The position numbers were made by a program, and so were the translations under genes. Positions 42,576 through 50,900 of a stretch of DNA of 64,000 nucleotides are shown here, in pieces. The notes beneath the pieces are model-generated. The model was not told the origin of the DNA. It made no database searches and saw nothing but the letters and a program-made list of their open reading frames with translations. The DNA is from an uncultured bacterium (GTDB taxonomy: Bacteria; Cyanobacteriota; Vampirovibrionia; Gastranaerophilales; Gastranaerophilaceae): assembly GCA_948964545.1 (NCBI GenBank), contig CAREDV010000002.1:358373-422372 (forward strand). Direction: 5' to 3'. Position 1 is the first letter of the stretch. Every line of letters begins with the position of its first letter.

Positions 42576-44024
42576 TTAAAATTTTATGTCAGTATCAAAC
42601 AAGGTATTTTGATAATATTTTAAATCGTCAGACGGTTGGTTATATTGCTTTTGGTTTTTGGCAACAGGTATAAATACTCCGAATGTTTTTCCTTCATAAA
42701 TAGCCTGCCACTCATTTCCCTGCTTAAGTTTATTATAAATAGGATAAAAATTTTCTATAATCATAACATCGGGCGCGAAGTGTTCAATGAGTTGATGCCA
42801 GTTCGGATATGCAAGGAAGAATTCTTTAAGCAATGGAACCATATAGTCATAATAAACTTCTTCATATCTACCGTCCATAAATATTAAATTATTCGGGTGC
42901 AGTTTATAGGAAACATAGCTTCCAACTCCGAAGTTTGTAAGGATTTTTCCGCTTAAGTTATTTTGTTTAATAAATTCAACTTCTTTCACAGGATAATTGT
43001 CCATGCCGACAGGTATGGAAAAATCCTTAATGGCAAAGGTCAAAAGTGATATTAATATCAGAGTATAACAAATAATTCTATCTTTAATTTGAGGTAGATC
43101 CTCATACACAAAACATAACGATGCTATTACAAAGAAAGGCATTAATTTTACATGACTAATTGCAAGGTAAAGTGTTGAAAGTAATATAATATATTTAACT
43201 TTATCGATTTTTTGCCATGATTCTTTTTTTATATGTAAAAATTCAATTACGCACACAATAAGCATAAATGCTTTAAATATAATATATTTAAATAAATAAT
43301 ATTTAGAAAATAATCCCCACCATTCAATGATATAAGGTCGTTTCATTGTATTTGCCATTAAAAGAAATTTTATATAATCAAATCCCCAAGGGTTTATGAA
43401 TAAAACAAGGCTTGATATAGCAAGAGTTATTAAGTATTTCTTGAAAGGTTTTTTGTTTAAAAATTCTCCCAATGCGTACATTGCAGTAAGTCCAAGCCCT
43501 GCAACTACCCCGCCATGAATGTTGTTCCAAAATAAAATTATTATGGGTACAAGGTATAATAATTTCTCATTCCCTTTGCGAACTCTTTCAAATATATAAA
43601 TAAATACTGTAAAGAAAAGAAAGCTGAACATGTGGCATCTAATAGGTGCATTAAGATTTTGCATTACAGCCATAAGCGCAAAGAAATAAAATAGAATATT
43701 ATAAGGACATTTATCTGTTCTAAGTTTTGTTACATGTGATGCAGTAAATAAAATACCAAAAAGCATGAGCGCCTGCAGAACAATAAGGCTGAACGGCCCG
43801 AAATGTTTTAAAAAGAAATAAAATATTACTCCCGCTCCCCATTCATGATCCCACCATGTATGAACGGGTGTGTAAGACAGAAAGTCTTGTGTTAGGACAT
43901 GCCCGCCGTCAATAACTCCCATACCTGCAATAAGCCTTGCCCAAAGGTCAAAATCATAATGATTTGTAGTCATTGAATATGCTAATATAAGCAAAAACAA
44001 TGTAAAATAAAATAAAAAAGCCAT
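42576..44024 (-). CDS. Polytopic membrane protein, GT-C glycosyltransferase-like
   Basis: 482 residues with about eleven hydrophobic segments and a soluble C-terminal part of about 120 residues. The early extramembrane loop with DFDLWARLIAG and HTWWDHEWGAGVIFY places acidic residues and His as in GT-C transferases that use polyprenyl-linked sugars. I do not recognise a specific family. It starts 65 bases after the HEAT-like gene's terminator. Confidence 0.7.
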   Translation of the reverse strand: MAFLFYFTLFLLILAYSMTTNHYDFDLWARLIAGMGVIDGGHVLTQDFLSYTPVHTWWDHEWGAGVIFYFFLKHFGPFSLIVLQALMLFGILFTASHVTKLRTDKCPYNILFYFFALMAVMQNLNAPIRCHMFSFLFFTVFIYIFERVRKGNEKLLYLVPIIILFWNNIHGGVVAGLGLTAMYALGEFLNKKPFKKYLITLAISSLVLFINPWGFDYIKFLLMANTMKRPYIIEWWGLFSKYYLFKYIIFKAFMLIVCVIEFLHIKKESWQKIDKVKYIILLSTLYLAISHVKLMPFFVIASLCFVYEDLPQIKDRIICYTLILISLLTFAIKDFSIPVGMDNYPVKEVEFIKQNNLSGKILTNFGVGSYVSYKLHPNNLIFMDGRYEEVYYDYMVPLLKEFFLAYPNWHQLIEHFAPDVMIIENFYPIYNKLKQGNEWQAIYEGKTFGVFIPVAKNQKQYNQPSDDLKYYQNTLFDTDIKF

Positions 44025-44045
44025 GAATAAATTTTAGCATGAAAA

Positions 44046-44069
44046 AAAGTTCGCATATTAGCGAACTTT
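44046..44069 (-). terminator. Terminator of the HEAT-like gene
   Basis: Stem AAAGTTCGC / GCGAACTTT with loop ATATTA and a T-run on the minus strand, just after the stop at 44092. Confidence 0.88.
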
Positions 44070-44091
44070 TAAAAATTTGTGTTATATCTAA

Positions 44092-44367
44092 TTAAGCAGC
44101 CTTTATTTCTCTAATTAAATATTCAGCAACCCATTCAAAATCTTTGTTGCTTTTAGCAGCTTTTTCAAGGTATTTAACAGAAGCATCACCGATTCTGATT
44201 AAAGTCATAGCAACAACACCTCTTTTAATCCCTCTTACAACTTGTAACTGATCAACAAGCTGAGGCAAAGCAGAAGCTCCGATATTTACCAATTCATTTT
44301 CAAGAATATTTTTAGTTGTATTGTCTGCGTTTTCTAATTTTGAAAGAATTTCGTTTACTGTTTCCAT
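44092..44367 (-). CDS. Small HEAT-repeat-like protein
   Basis: 91 residues, all helical. The pattern ASALPQLVDQLQ, then MTLIRIGDASVKYLEKAAK is that of two HEAT/armadillo units as in phycobilisome-lyase-like and other PBS-HEAT proteins. Function unknown. It has its own terminator, and its upstream 163-base gap to the divergent gene shows no other gene. Confidence 0.75.
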   Translation of the reverse strand: METVNEILSKLENADNTTKNILENELVNIGASALPQLVDQLQVVRGIKRGVVAMTLIRIGDASVKYLEKAAKSNKDFEWVAEYLIREIKAA

Positions 44368-44530
44368 TATAATATCTCCATTAATCTATATTCTGATTAT
44401 AAACGAAAAAATACCATGACATTGTTTTCCTTACATAATCTTTATATCAGTATAAAGATTTGTATTACGAAATGTTAACAAATGCCTCTAAATTATTAAA
44501 GTTTTTAATGAATTTTGCCGATATACCATA

Positions 44531-46690
44531 ATGAAAGTTACTAAGTTAACATCATCGGAAAGGATAAAGACGACCATGGGAATGGCGGCAGGACAAGCAA
44601 GATTATTATCAATAACATCTCGTATGTCTGATAACGAGTTAAGAGCTCAGATTATCAACAATAACAAGATGCGCCTTGCTACACAAAGCTCACAAGTAAG
44701 TGAAGCTTATGTTACTGCGTTAAACGAAGCTCAGATGATGTTTACTAATTACGATAAAGATAATAATACATCATATCAAAGATTGACTTATAATGCATTA
44801 ACATCATATAACCCTTACAATAACCAGTACATTGTAACAAATGCATCTGGTAATGTATTGTTGTTAGAAGCTGATGCTGTTAATTATAAAAATGCCAACG
44901 GTGATGTAAAAAAATTCTTACAATCATACGGTTTGGAATACACTACTACATATTTTGACAATTTGGTTTCTCATGTAGAAAATGGAGGTATTCCGTTTAA
45001 AACAGGTGCTATTGATGCTGAAGGCAAGGAGATACTTGGGTATATATACGCGCCTAACAAAAATGGAAATAATATTGATTCTAAGGATGTTGTAAAATAT
45101 ATTCAAGATTTATATGAAGGCAATTTGGATGAAACTTATGGTAATGATAATAAAAAATTGCATCCTGGTTATATGAATACGCTTTCATCAGAAGATTATT
45201 ACAATTATAATAAATTATTAAGTGATTATACTGTTAAAAAGGATGCTTACTTAGGAACTATAGCTCAATTAATGTCTGAAAAACTAGAAGCAATGCAATT
45301 TGGAGGTAAGAATCTTTCTGCATTATTAGCTAGTATTGACTCTGTTAATGATAATGATATGAATACCATGACTGGTATTATGAACTCAGTCGGGGAGATT
45401 ATTAAAACAGCAGGAAATTATAAGCTAAGTGAGTCTTCTGCATATTTTACAAATTTATCCGACTTGCTTAATAATAATAAAGGTAATACTATAACAACTA
45501 CGCATACACCTTCTAATGTAGATGGAGATAAAGTAGAGTTAACAAAAGATTCATTAGGTAGCTTAATTTTTAAAAATAATGATATAACAATTACATTTCC
45601 TATCTTGGGTAATGCAACTGCCACCTTTGAAAAAGATGATGGTTCTACTCAAACTATAACAGGTGTAAAGCAGACTGATGGCAGCTTTAAATTTATATCT
45701 CAAGACGAAAATGGTGAGAATCAAGAAGATATTTACAAAGTTCCTGAAGAATATTTTAATATTGGTTTTAATGTACCTGATAACTGGGAAATAGAACAGA
45801 CCTCTCAAAATAATCTTGAGAATATGAAAAATGTTACTAAAGGTGTAATAAAGTCTTTGCGTTCATCAATCTATTCAGTTTGGGACCCTAATAATTCTGA
45901 TTTTAAACCAACAAATTCATCTGATTTTGGTTATAATGAATATGGAGCATATAAAAGTGCTGCAAAAGCTCTTGCAGAGCAAATATTTGGGTCGTCTAAC
46001 AGCATTGGCGAAGAAAACTATGCAGATTTAGATAATATAGATTGGGTACAAGAAAAATTAAAAGATGATTATACTACTAAAGATGAAAACGGAAATATAA
46101 TAGAATATGTTAAAAGAGATTCTTCTGGTAATATTATCTCAACAAAAGCTGCTGATTTCCAAAAAATCTATGATGCTTATCTTTTAGATTGTATTATGGA
46201 TACTTATGGCGAACCTAAATATGCATGGGTTAGCAATGGAGCTCCAAAAAATCCACGCAATGAATTAACAGATTCGTCTTATAATGAAAATGGAGATGCA
46301 AAAGCTCAATGGTATCAAAATCTTTTTGAACGTATTCAAAAAGGCGGATATAAAGTATTGCAGGATGGCTTGGCTTCAAGTCCCGAATGGATGCAGTTTG
46401 CGTTTGAAAGCGGCATAATCACTATGGAACAGGTTGATGCTAACAAAAACTGGAAGCCTTTAATTTACTCAAATTGTTCTGACATTACAGAGCAGACCAA
46501 CGATGCTGCTATTGCAAAAGCTGAAGCTGAGTACAAAGCAGCTATGAACAAAATCGAAAACAAAGATAAACGCTACGATTTAGAGTTGAAAAATATTGAT
46601 ACTGAACACAATTCATTACAAGTTGAATATGATTCAATTAAAGCAGCGATAGATAAGAATATTGAACGAACATTTAAGCTCTACTCTTAG
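44531..46690 (+). CDS. Large lineage-type protein with conserved helical ends
   Basis: 719 residues, no signal peptide and no domain I recognise. Conserved-looking helical N-terminus: MGMAAGQARLLSITSRMSDN, then NKMRLATQSSQVSEAY. The middle is long, Asn/Tyr/Asp-rich and probably variable. The C-terminal 55 residues form a coiled coil ending IDKNIERTFKLYS. The partial protein at 63396 ends with the same kind of coil (IEKNTESTFKTFG), so they are paralogues. Helical conserved ends around a variable middle recall flagellar axial or type III-exported proteins, but this is only an analogy. Followed by GTGCTATGCAC, similar to the start of repeat family 1. Confidence 0.8.
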   Translation: MKVTKLTSSERIKTTMGMAAGQARLLSITSRMSDNELRAQIINNNKMRLATQSSQVSEAYVTALNEAQMMFTNYDKDNNTSYQRLTYNALTSYNPYNNQYIVTNASGNVLLLEADAVNYKNANGDVKKFLQSYGLEYTTTYFDNLVSHVENGGIPFKTGAIDAEGKEILGYIYAPNKNGNNIDSKDVVKYIQDLYEGNLDETYGNDNKKLHPGYMNTLSSEDYYNYNKLLSDYTVKKDAYLGTIAQLMSEKLEAMQFGGKNLSALLASIDSVNDNDMNTMTGIMNSVGEIIKTAGNYKLSESSAYFTNLSDLLNNNKGNTITTTHTPSNVDGDKVELTKDSLGSLIFKNNDITITFPILGNATATFEKDDGSTQTITGVKQTDGSFKFISQDENGENQEDIYKVPEEYFNIGFNVPDNWEIEQTSQNNLENMKNVTKGVIKSLRSSIYSVWDPNNSDFKPTNSSDFGYNEYGAYKSAAKALAEQIFGSSNSIGEENYADLDNIDWVQEKLKDDYTTKDENGNIIEYVKRDSSGNIISTKAADFQKIYDAYLLDCIMDTYGEPKYAWVSNGAPKNPRNELTDSSYNENGDAKAQWYQNLFERIQKGGYKVLQDGLASSPEWMQFAFESGIITMEQVDANKNWKPLIYSNCSDITEQTNDAAIAKAEAEYKAAMNKIENKDKRYDLELKNIDTEHNSLQVEYDSIKAAIDKNIERTFKLYS

Positions 46691-46729
46691 GTGCTATGCA
46701 CATGCACTGACTAAAGTCTAGGAGCATAT

Positions 46730-48037
46730 TTATATTATCCTGTGAGGTCTTGTAAGTAATTGAGCATCAACACGTTCTTTTATTGCACCAATCGGTTCAT
46801 AGTATGGTGATACTGTCATTATCTGTGCTGCAATATCAGGATAATAATATATAAATCTTAATTCACTTGATGTTAAAGGTTTTTGGGTATGAACGTTTGC
46901 ATAACGTGCAAGTTCCAAGATATTACGCGCTTCATTTTCATCTTTAAATTCAAGTTCCAGATTGTCGTATACATTTCTAAATCCTTTAATTCCGCCGTAT
47001 TCACCTGTTGTAATCATTCTGCCTGTTTCGATTATTTCAGGTTCGCCTCTGCCCAGTTCTTCAAAGTCATAAAGTTCGTAATTTCTACGATCTTTTAAAG
47101 CTCCATCTGCATGAATTCCTGATTCGTGAGCAAAAGCATTGTCGCCGACTGCAGGCTGGTTTATCGGAATCGGAACTCCGAATGCGTATGCTGTGTATTT
47201 TGCAAGTTTCCATGCTTTGCTTAAATCAATATTTGGATCTATGTGGTATTTGTTTTTGAATCCTGCTGATTTAAGAATTGCAAGCAGGCATGACACTAAA
47301 TCTGCATTTCCTGCACGTTCGCCCATGCCATTAATAGCAGTATTTATATAAGCATCTACACCTGCATCAATTGCTGCACGTGCTCCCATTACAGAACATG
47401 CTGCTGCCATACCTAAATCGTTATGAAAATGCATTTCTATAGGCATTTCAACTTCTTTTGCAATTTTGTATATTCTTTCATAAGTTGTCTGCGGGTCTTC
47501 AAAGCCTAAAGTATCACAGTATCTGAAGCGTCTTGCTCCTGATTTTTTGGCTTCTTTAGCAAATCTTATTAGATATTCAATATCACTTCTTGAGGCATCT
47601 TCGGCATTAACTCCGATATCTTCAGCACCCAGCGATACTGCACATTCAACGGCTTCACAGGTTAAGTTGATAATATCCTGCGGAGTTTTTCTGCCCATAT
47701 ATTTGCCGTTAATCATCTGGTCTGATGTTGATTGCGAAAGGTTAATATTCTTTAATTTTGGAACATTTTTGAATGAAAGTTCAACATCTGATGCAATTGC
47801 TCTCATCCAGCCTGAAAGCCTTGTTTTTGAAATAACCCCTCTTTCAACAAGTTCAAGGTTGCCGTTGAGGTAGTTTATTTCGTGTTTTGTAGTTGGGAAA
47901 CCGAATTCAGACTGGGTAATTCCCATATCGTCAAGCATTAGGTTAATAATTGTTTTTTGCAGCTTTGCAAGCCCCAATCTTGAAGTTTGTACCCCGTCCC
48001 TGTTTGTTACATCTACAAAATAAATTTTATTTTTCAT
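46730..48037 (-). CDS. Isopropylmalate/homocitrate/citramalate synthase-family enzyme
   Basis: 435 residues, DRE-TIM metallolyase fold. VDVTNRDGVQTSRLG holds the catalytic Arg-Asp, HFHNDLGMAAACS the metal-binding His pair, and NGMGERAGNADLV the Gly-rich signature; HESGIHADG follows. There is no full LeuA regulatory dimer domain, which argues against classical LeuA. It condenses acetyl-CoA with a 2-oxo acid; homocitrate (NifV-like), citramalate or isopropylmalate synthesis all remain possible. Divergent from the TPR gene; the gap holds the palindrome TTTACA-A-TGTAAA. Confidence 0.85.
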   Translation of the reverse strand: MKNKIYFVDVTNRDGVQTSRLGLAKLQKTIINLMLDDMGITQSEFGFPTTKHEINYLNGNLELVERGVISKTRLSGWMRAIASDVELSFKNVPKLKNINLSQSTSDQMINGKYMGRKTPQDIINLTCEAVECAVSLGAEDIGVNAEDASRSDIEYLIRFAKEAKKSGARRFRYCDTLGFEDPQTTYERIYKIAKEVEMPIEMHFHNDLGMAAACSVMGARAAIDAGVDAYINTAINGMGERAGNADLVSCLLAILKSAGFKNKYHIDPNIDLSKAWKLAKYTAYAFGVPIPINQPAVGDNAFAHESGIHADGALKDRRNYELYDFEELGRGEPEIIETGRMITTGEYGGIKGFRNVYDNLELEFKDENEARNILELARYANVHTQKPLTSSELRFIYYYPDIAAQIMTVSPYYEPIGAIKERVDAQLLTRPHRII

Positions 48038-48122
48038 CCCTGCTCCTTAATAACTTGCTTTTTTATATAATATTATTTACAATGTAAACAGGTGTCAAGC
48101 ATCTTTATAGAATATTAATATT

Positions 48123-49715
48123 ATGACAAATACAAAACAACTGGAAAAAAAGATTAATAAAGAATACAAAACAGGTAATGTAAAAACCGCAATTGAATTG
48201 TGCCAGATAGGTTTGCAGGAAGATCCTACAAATGCTGATTTGCATGTAAGATTGGGAGATTTATATTTGGCATGGCATTTGGATATTTACAATTCATGCC
48301 AATATATAGATGAGGCTATTACAGAGTATCAGCGCGCATTGGAAACTTACATTAATTCTTCGGAAATTTATTTTAAGATAGGTCAGGCTCATTATTATAA
48401 AGGTGACCTTGATAAGGCAATAAATTACTTAGATACAGCGATTTCTAAAAATAATAAACTTGGGAAAGCGTATTATTTGCTTGCTGAAACTTATACTAAA
48501 AAAGCGAGATTTTTGGAAGCTTCTATGAATGCTAAAAAAGCAATTCAGGTTATGCCGTTTAGAAATTCCTGTGCGCACTTTTTGCTTTCAAATCTTTACA
48601 ATGTTTCATCTGCAAGAAGTTTTAAAAACTGGATGCTGTCAAAGTTTGAATATATGCTTTCTTTGACTACACTTCCATTTGATGAGATTGCAATCGGAAA
48701 TGTGGGTAAGGCACTTTCATATATTAAATTTTTGCCAGTATTAATGAAAGGTGCTTATCAGGTTCAGACTAACAAATTAAATGAAGCGCTTGAAACTTAT
48801 GCTAATGCGATTGAAAAAGCTCCTGGCTTTTTACCATTATACTGCCTGCTTGGTGATATTTACCGTTCACTTGGTCAGTTTGATGATGCGATTACCGAAT
48901 ATAAAATGGCAATTTGGCTTGACAGTCTAAATATTCCTGCATATAGACATTTGTGTCTTGCTTATGAAGAACAGGGCGATTATGACAGCGCAGTTGAAAT
49001 TTATGAAAAATTAATTCAGATAATGCCTAATATGCCTGATGTGCATTCAAATTTAGCAAATATTTTGTATGTTAAAGGTGATATTGACGGTGCGATTTCT
49101 CATTTCCAGACTGCTGTAACATTAAATCCGAAAAAACAGTGGACAAGTATCGTAAATCAGACTTTAGGCTTTGTTTATCAGGAATCAAAACAGGATTTGA
49201 ACGCTGCAATCAGCTCATATCAGAGTGCATATCTTCAAACTCCTAAAGATATTGATATTTATGTAAATTTGGGAAGTGCTTTTTACGATAAAGAAGATAT
49301 TGAAAATGCTTTACAGGTTTATAGAAATGCACTTGATTTAGACCCTGAAAACGCTAAAATTCACTGTAATTTAGGATTCTTATTCTGGGGTAAGGGTGAT
49401 ATTGATGAAGCAATGAAAGAATATGAGTTGGCGATTAAATATGACCCTGCTTATGATATTGCATACAACAATATGGGCGTAATTTATCTTGATGATTTGG
49501 GCAGAGTAAGACAGGCTATGGAATTGTTCAAAAAATCTGTTGAGTGCAATCCTAATTATGCACTTGCCCACTTTAATCTTGCCCGTGCAATTTCTATTAC
49601 GGGTGATAAAATTGAGGCTGCAAAACTTTATCAAATTGCGCAGGATATCAATAAGATTACAAACGAAATTGACCCGCAGGATATTTTGGATAAGATTAAC
49701 GGATTGTTTGAATAA
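48123..49715 (+). CDS. Tetratricopeptide-repeat protein (530 aa)
   Basis: Thirteen or so TPR units over nearly the whole length (for example ALQVYRNALDLDPENAKIHC and AMKEYELAIKYDPAYDIAYN), interrupted at about residues 155-220 by a non-TPR segment NWMLSKFEYMLSLTTLPFDE. No signal peptide. The role is likely scaffolding; partners are unknown. Confidence 0.9.
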   Translation: MTNTKQLEKKINKEYKTGNVKTAIELCQIGLQEDPTNADLHVRLGDLYLAWHLDIYNSCQYIDEAITEYQRALETYINSSEIYFKIGQAHYYKGDLDKAINYLDTAISKNNKLGKAYYLLAETYTKKARFLEASMNAKKAIQVMPFRNSCAHFLLSNLYNVSSARSFKNWMLSKFEYMLSLTTLPFDEIAIGNVGKALSYIKFLPVLMKGAYQVQTNKLNEALETYANAIEKAPGFLPLYCLLGDIYRSLGQFDDAITEYKMAIWLDSLNIPAYRHLCLAYEEQGDYDSAVEIYEKLIQIMPNMPDVHSNLANILYVKGDIDGAISHFQTAVTLNPKKQWTSIVNQTLGFVYQESKQDLNAAISSYQSAYLQTPKDIDIYVNLGSAFYDKEDIENALQVYRNALDLDPENAKIHCNLGFLFWGKGDIDEAMKEYELAIKYDPAYDIAYNNMGVIYLDDLGRVRQAMELFKKSVECNPNYALAHFNLARAISITGDKIEAAKLYQIAQDINKITNEIDPQDILDKINGLFE

Positions 49716-49779
49716 GCGGCGAAACAGCCTGCTCCATAGAGTTTTGCTATAGATATATGTAAATTTTTGTTACGATTTC

Positions 49780-49789
49780 GGGGGGGGGG
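49780..49789 (+). repeat. Poly-G tract (10 G) upstream of the small Cys protein gene
   Basis: Ten G's preceded by GTTACGATTTC, similar to the flank of the tract in the prepilin gene. It lies 57 bases before the ATG at 49847, in the 131-base gap after the TPR gene. Confidence 0.88.
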
Positions 49790-49846
49790 CAATTTTCAGC
49801 CTTTAGTATGCTTACATAAATTGTAGTAGAAATAAAGGAGAAATTT

Positions 49847-50164
49847 ATGAATAGATTTGACAAAGTAATGTTAGGATTAGGGTTAGGTGCAGCAGCAGCT
49901 TTTGGGTATATAGATCTGGCAAATAGAATGCAGCCTCACGATTTAGCTTATGCTGATGCTTATGCTGTTTGTGTACCTCCAGATTACACAGGTGACAAGG
50001 ATGTTTTTTTGCGAAAAGAAATGGCTCGACAGGATTCACTTATGAATGTTCGTAAGAATAATTATTTTAAAGCTCATCGTGACACCTGTTCATGGTGTAA
50101 AAAATGCGAAGCTGTTCATGCTCCGTTGAACTTTATTGAAAAATTAATTAGAAAAAGCAGATAA
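49847..50164 (+). CDS. Small membrane-anchored Cys-motif protein
   Basis: 105 residues, not recognised. N-terminal hydrophobic segment MLGLGLGAAAAFGYIDLA, a central region with one Cys, then CSWCKKCEAVH near the C-terminus, a CxxCxxC cluster that could bind metal. AAGGAG precedes the ATG. The 10-G tract upstream could alter promoter spacing. Confidence 0.75.
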   Translation: MNRFDKVMLGLGLGAAAAFGYIDLANRMQPHDLAYADAYAVCVPPDYTGDKDVFLRKEMARQDSLMNVRKNNYFKAHRDTCSWCKKCEAVHAPLNFIEKLIRKSR

Positions 50165-50186
50165 TTTCAGTGCATAAAAATTTTTC

Positions 50187-50900
50187 TTATTTATAAATCT
50201 TGTTTCCGATTTGAACCTGTGTAACATACATATCCTCGCAGGCACCGGAACCTCTGCTTGATGCATTTGTGTCAGAACGCGACATACTTGTGTATGCTAC
50301 AAGTTCACTCTTGTCTGTGTAAATATCGACAAGATAACCGTCAATTTTTACAACATCATTCTTTTTGATTTGCAAAAGACCGCCCATAACATTAGGGTTT
50401 GCGGGAATCATGTGAGTGTGGGCAATATGTGAAGTTATATAGCTTTTGCCCCACGGGCTTGTCCCGTCCCAGCGGTAATAAAGTATTCTTGCCTGCCCGA
50501 GAGTCTTTTTTGAGCTGAATTTAATATGTCTGTAAAGTTCTTTTTTGTCTTGTGCCAAGTCGCCCCAAACTAGTCCTAAATCCAACAGGGCAACGTCATC
50601 AAACTTGCCTCTCATAATATCCCTGAACCAAAAATTACTGTTTTTGGCAGTAACAAGGGCAGAAATTGAGTATTCTGCCTGCGGTTTTAAAGCGTACAAC
50701 CCATTTTCTCCGCGATATTTGATATATTTGGCATCTTGCAGATTTATTTGAATTGGCTCTTTTGAAATGTCGATTACATGTTCGATTGAGGATGCTTTTG
50801 GAAAACTGTATTTAACCCTGAACAGCAAATCTCCGAGCATAGAGTTAAAAACTATTATTATAAGCGCAATAAGCGAGATTTTACCAAACCAATTAAACAA
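50187..50900 (-). CDS. Uncharacterised membrane-anchored protein of a widespread family
   Basis: 237 residues with an N-terminal anchor FGKISLIALIIIVFNSML. The pattern VALLDLGLVWGDLA, SHIAHTHMIPANPNV, VKIDGYLVDIY and RGSGACEDMYVTQVQI is one I have seen in annotated-as-hypothetical proteins of many Gram-negative bacteria; no function is known to me. It overlaps the NblS-like kinase gene by eight bases, suggesting coupled expression and perhaps a sensory role. Confidence 0.75.
   Translation of the reverse strand: MFNWFGKISLIALIIIVFNSMLGDLLFRVKYSFPKASSIEHVIDISKEPIQINLQDAKYIKYRGENGLYALKPQAEYSISALVTAKNSNFWFRDIMRGKFDDVALLDLGLVWGDLAQDKKELYRHIKFSSKKTLGQARILYYRWDGTSPWGKSYITSHIAHTHMIPANPNVMGGLLQIKKNDVVKIDGYLVDIYTDKSELVAYTSMSRSDTNASSRGSGACEDMYVTQVQIGNKIYK

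Noticed and set aside
44531..46690. Calling the 719-residue protein a flagellin or hook protein
   Set aside because: The ends lack flagellin or FlgE/FlgK signatures and no flagellar genes are nearby.
46691..46701. Third full copy of repeat family 1
   Set aside because: Only the first eleven bases (GTGCTATGCAC) fit; the remainder differs, so it is not counted as a copy.
48076..48088. TTTACA-A-TGTAAA between the synthase and TPR genes as an HLR1 site
   Set aside because: The half-sites are inverted and one base apart, not direct repeats two bases apart. It may be an operator for another regulator, but a 13-base A/T-rich palindrome is weak evidence.
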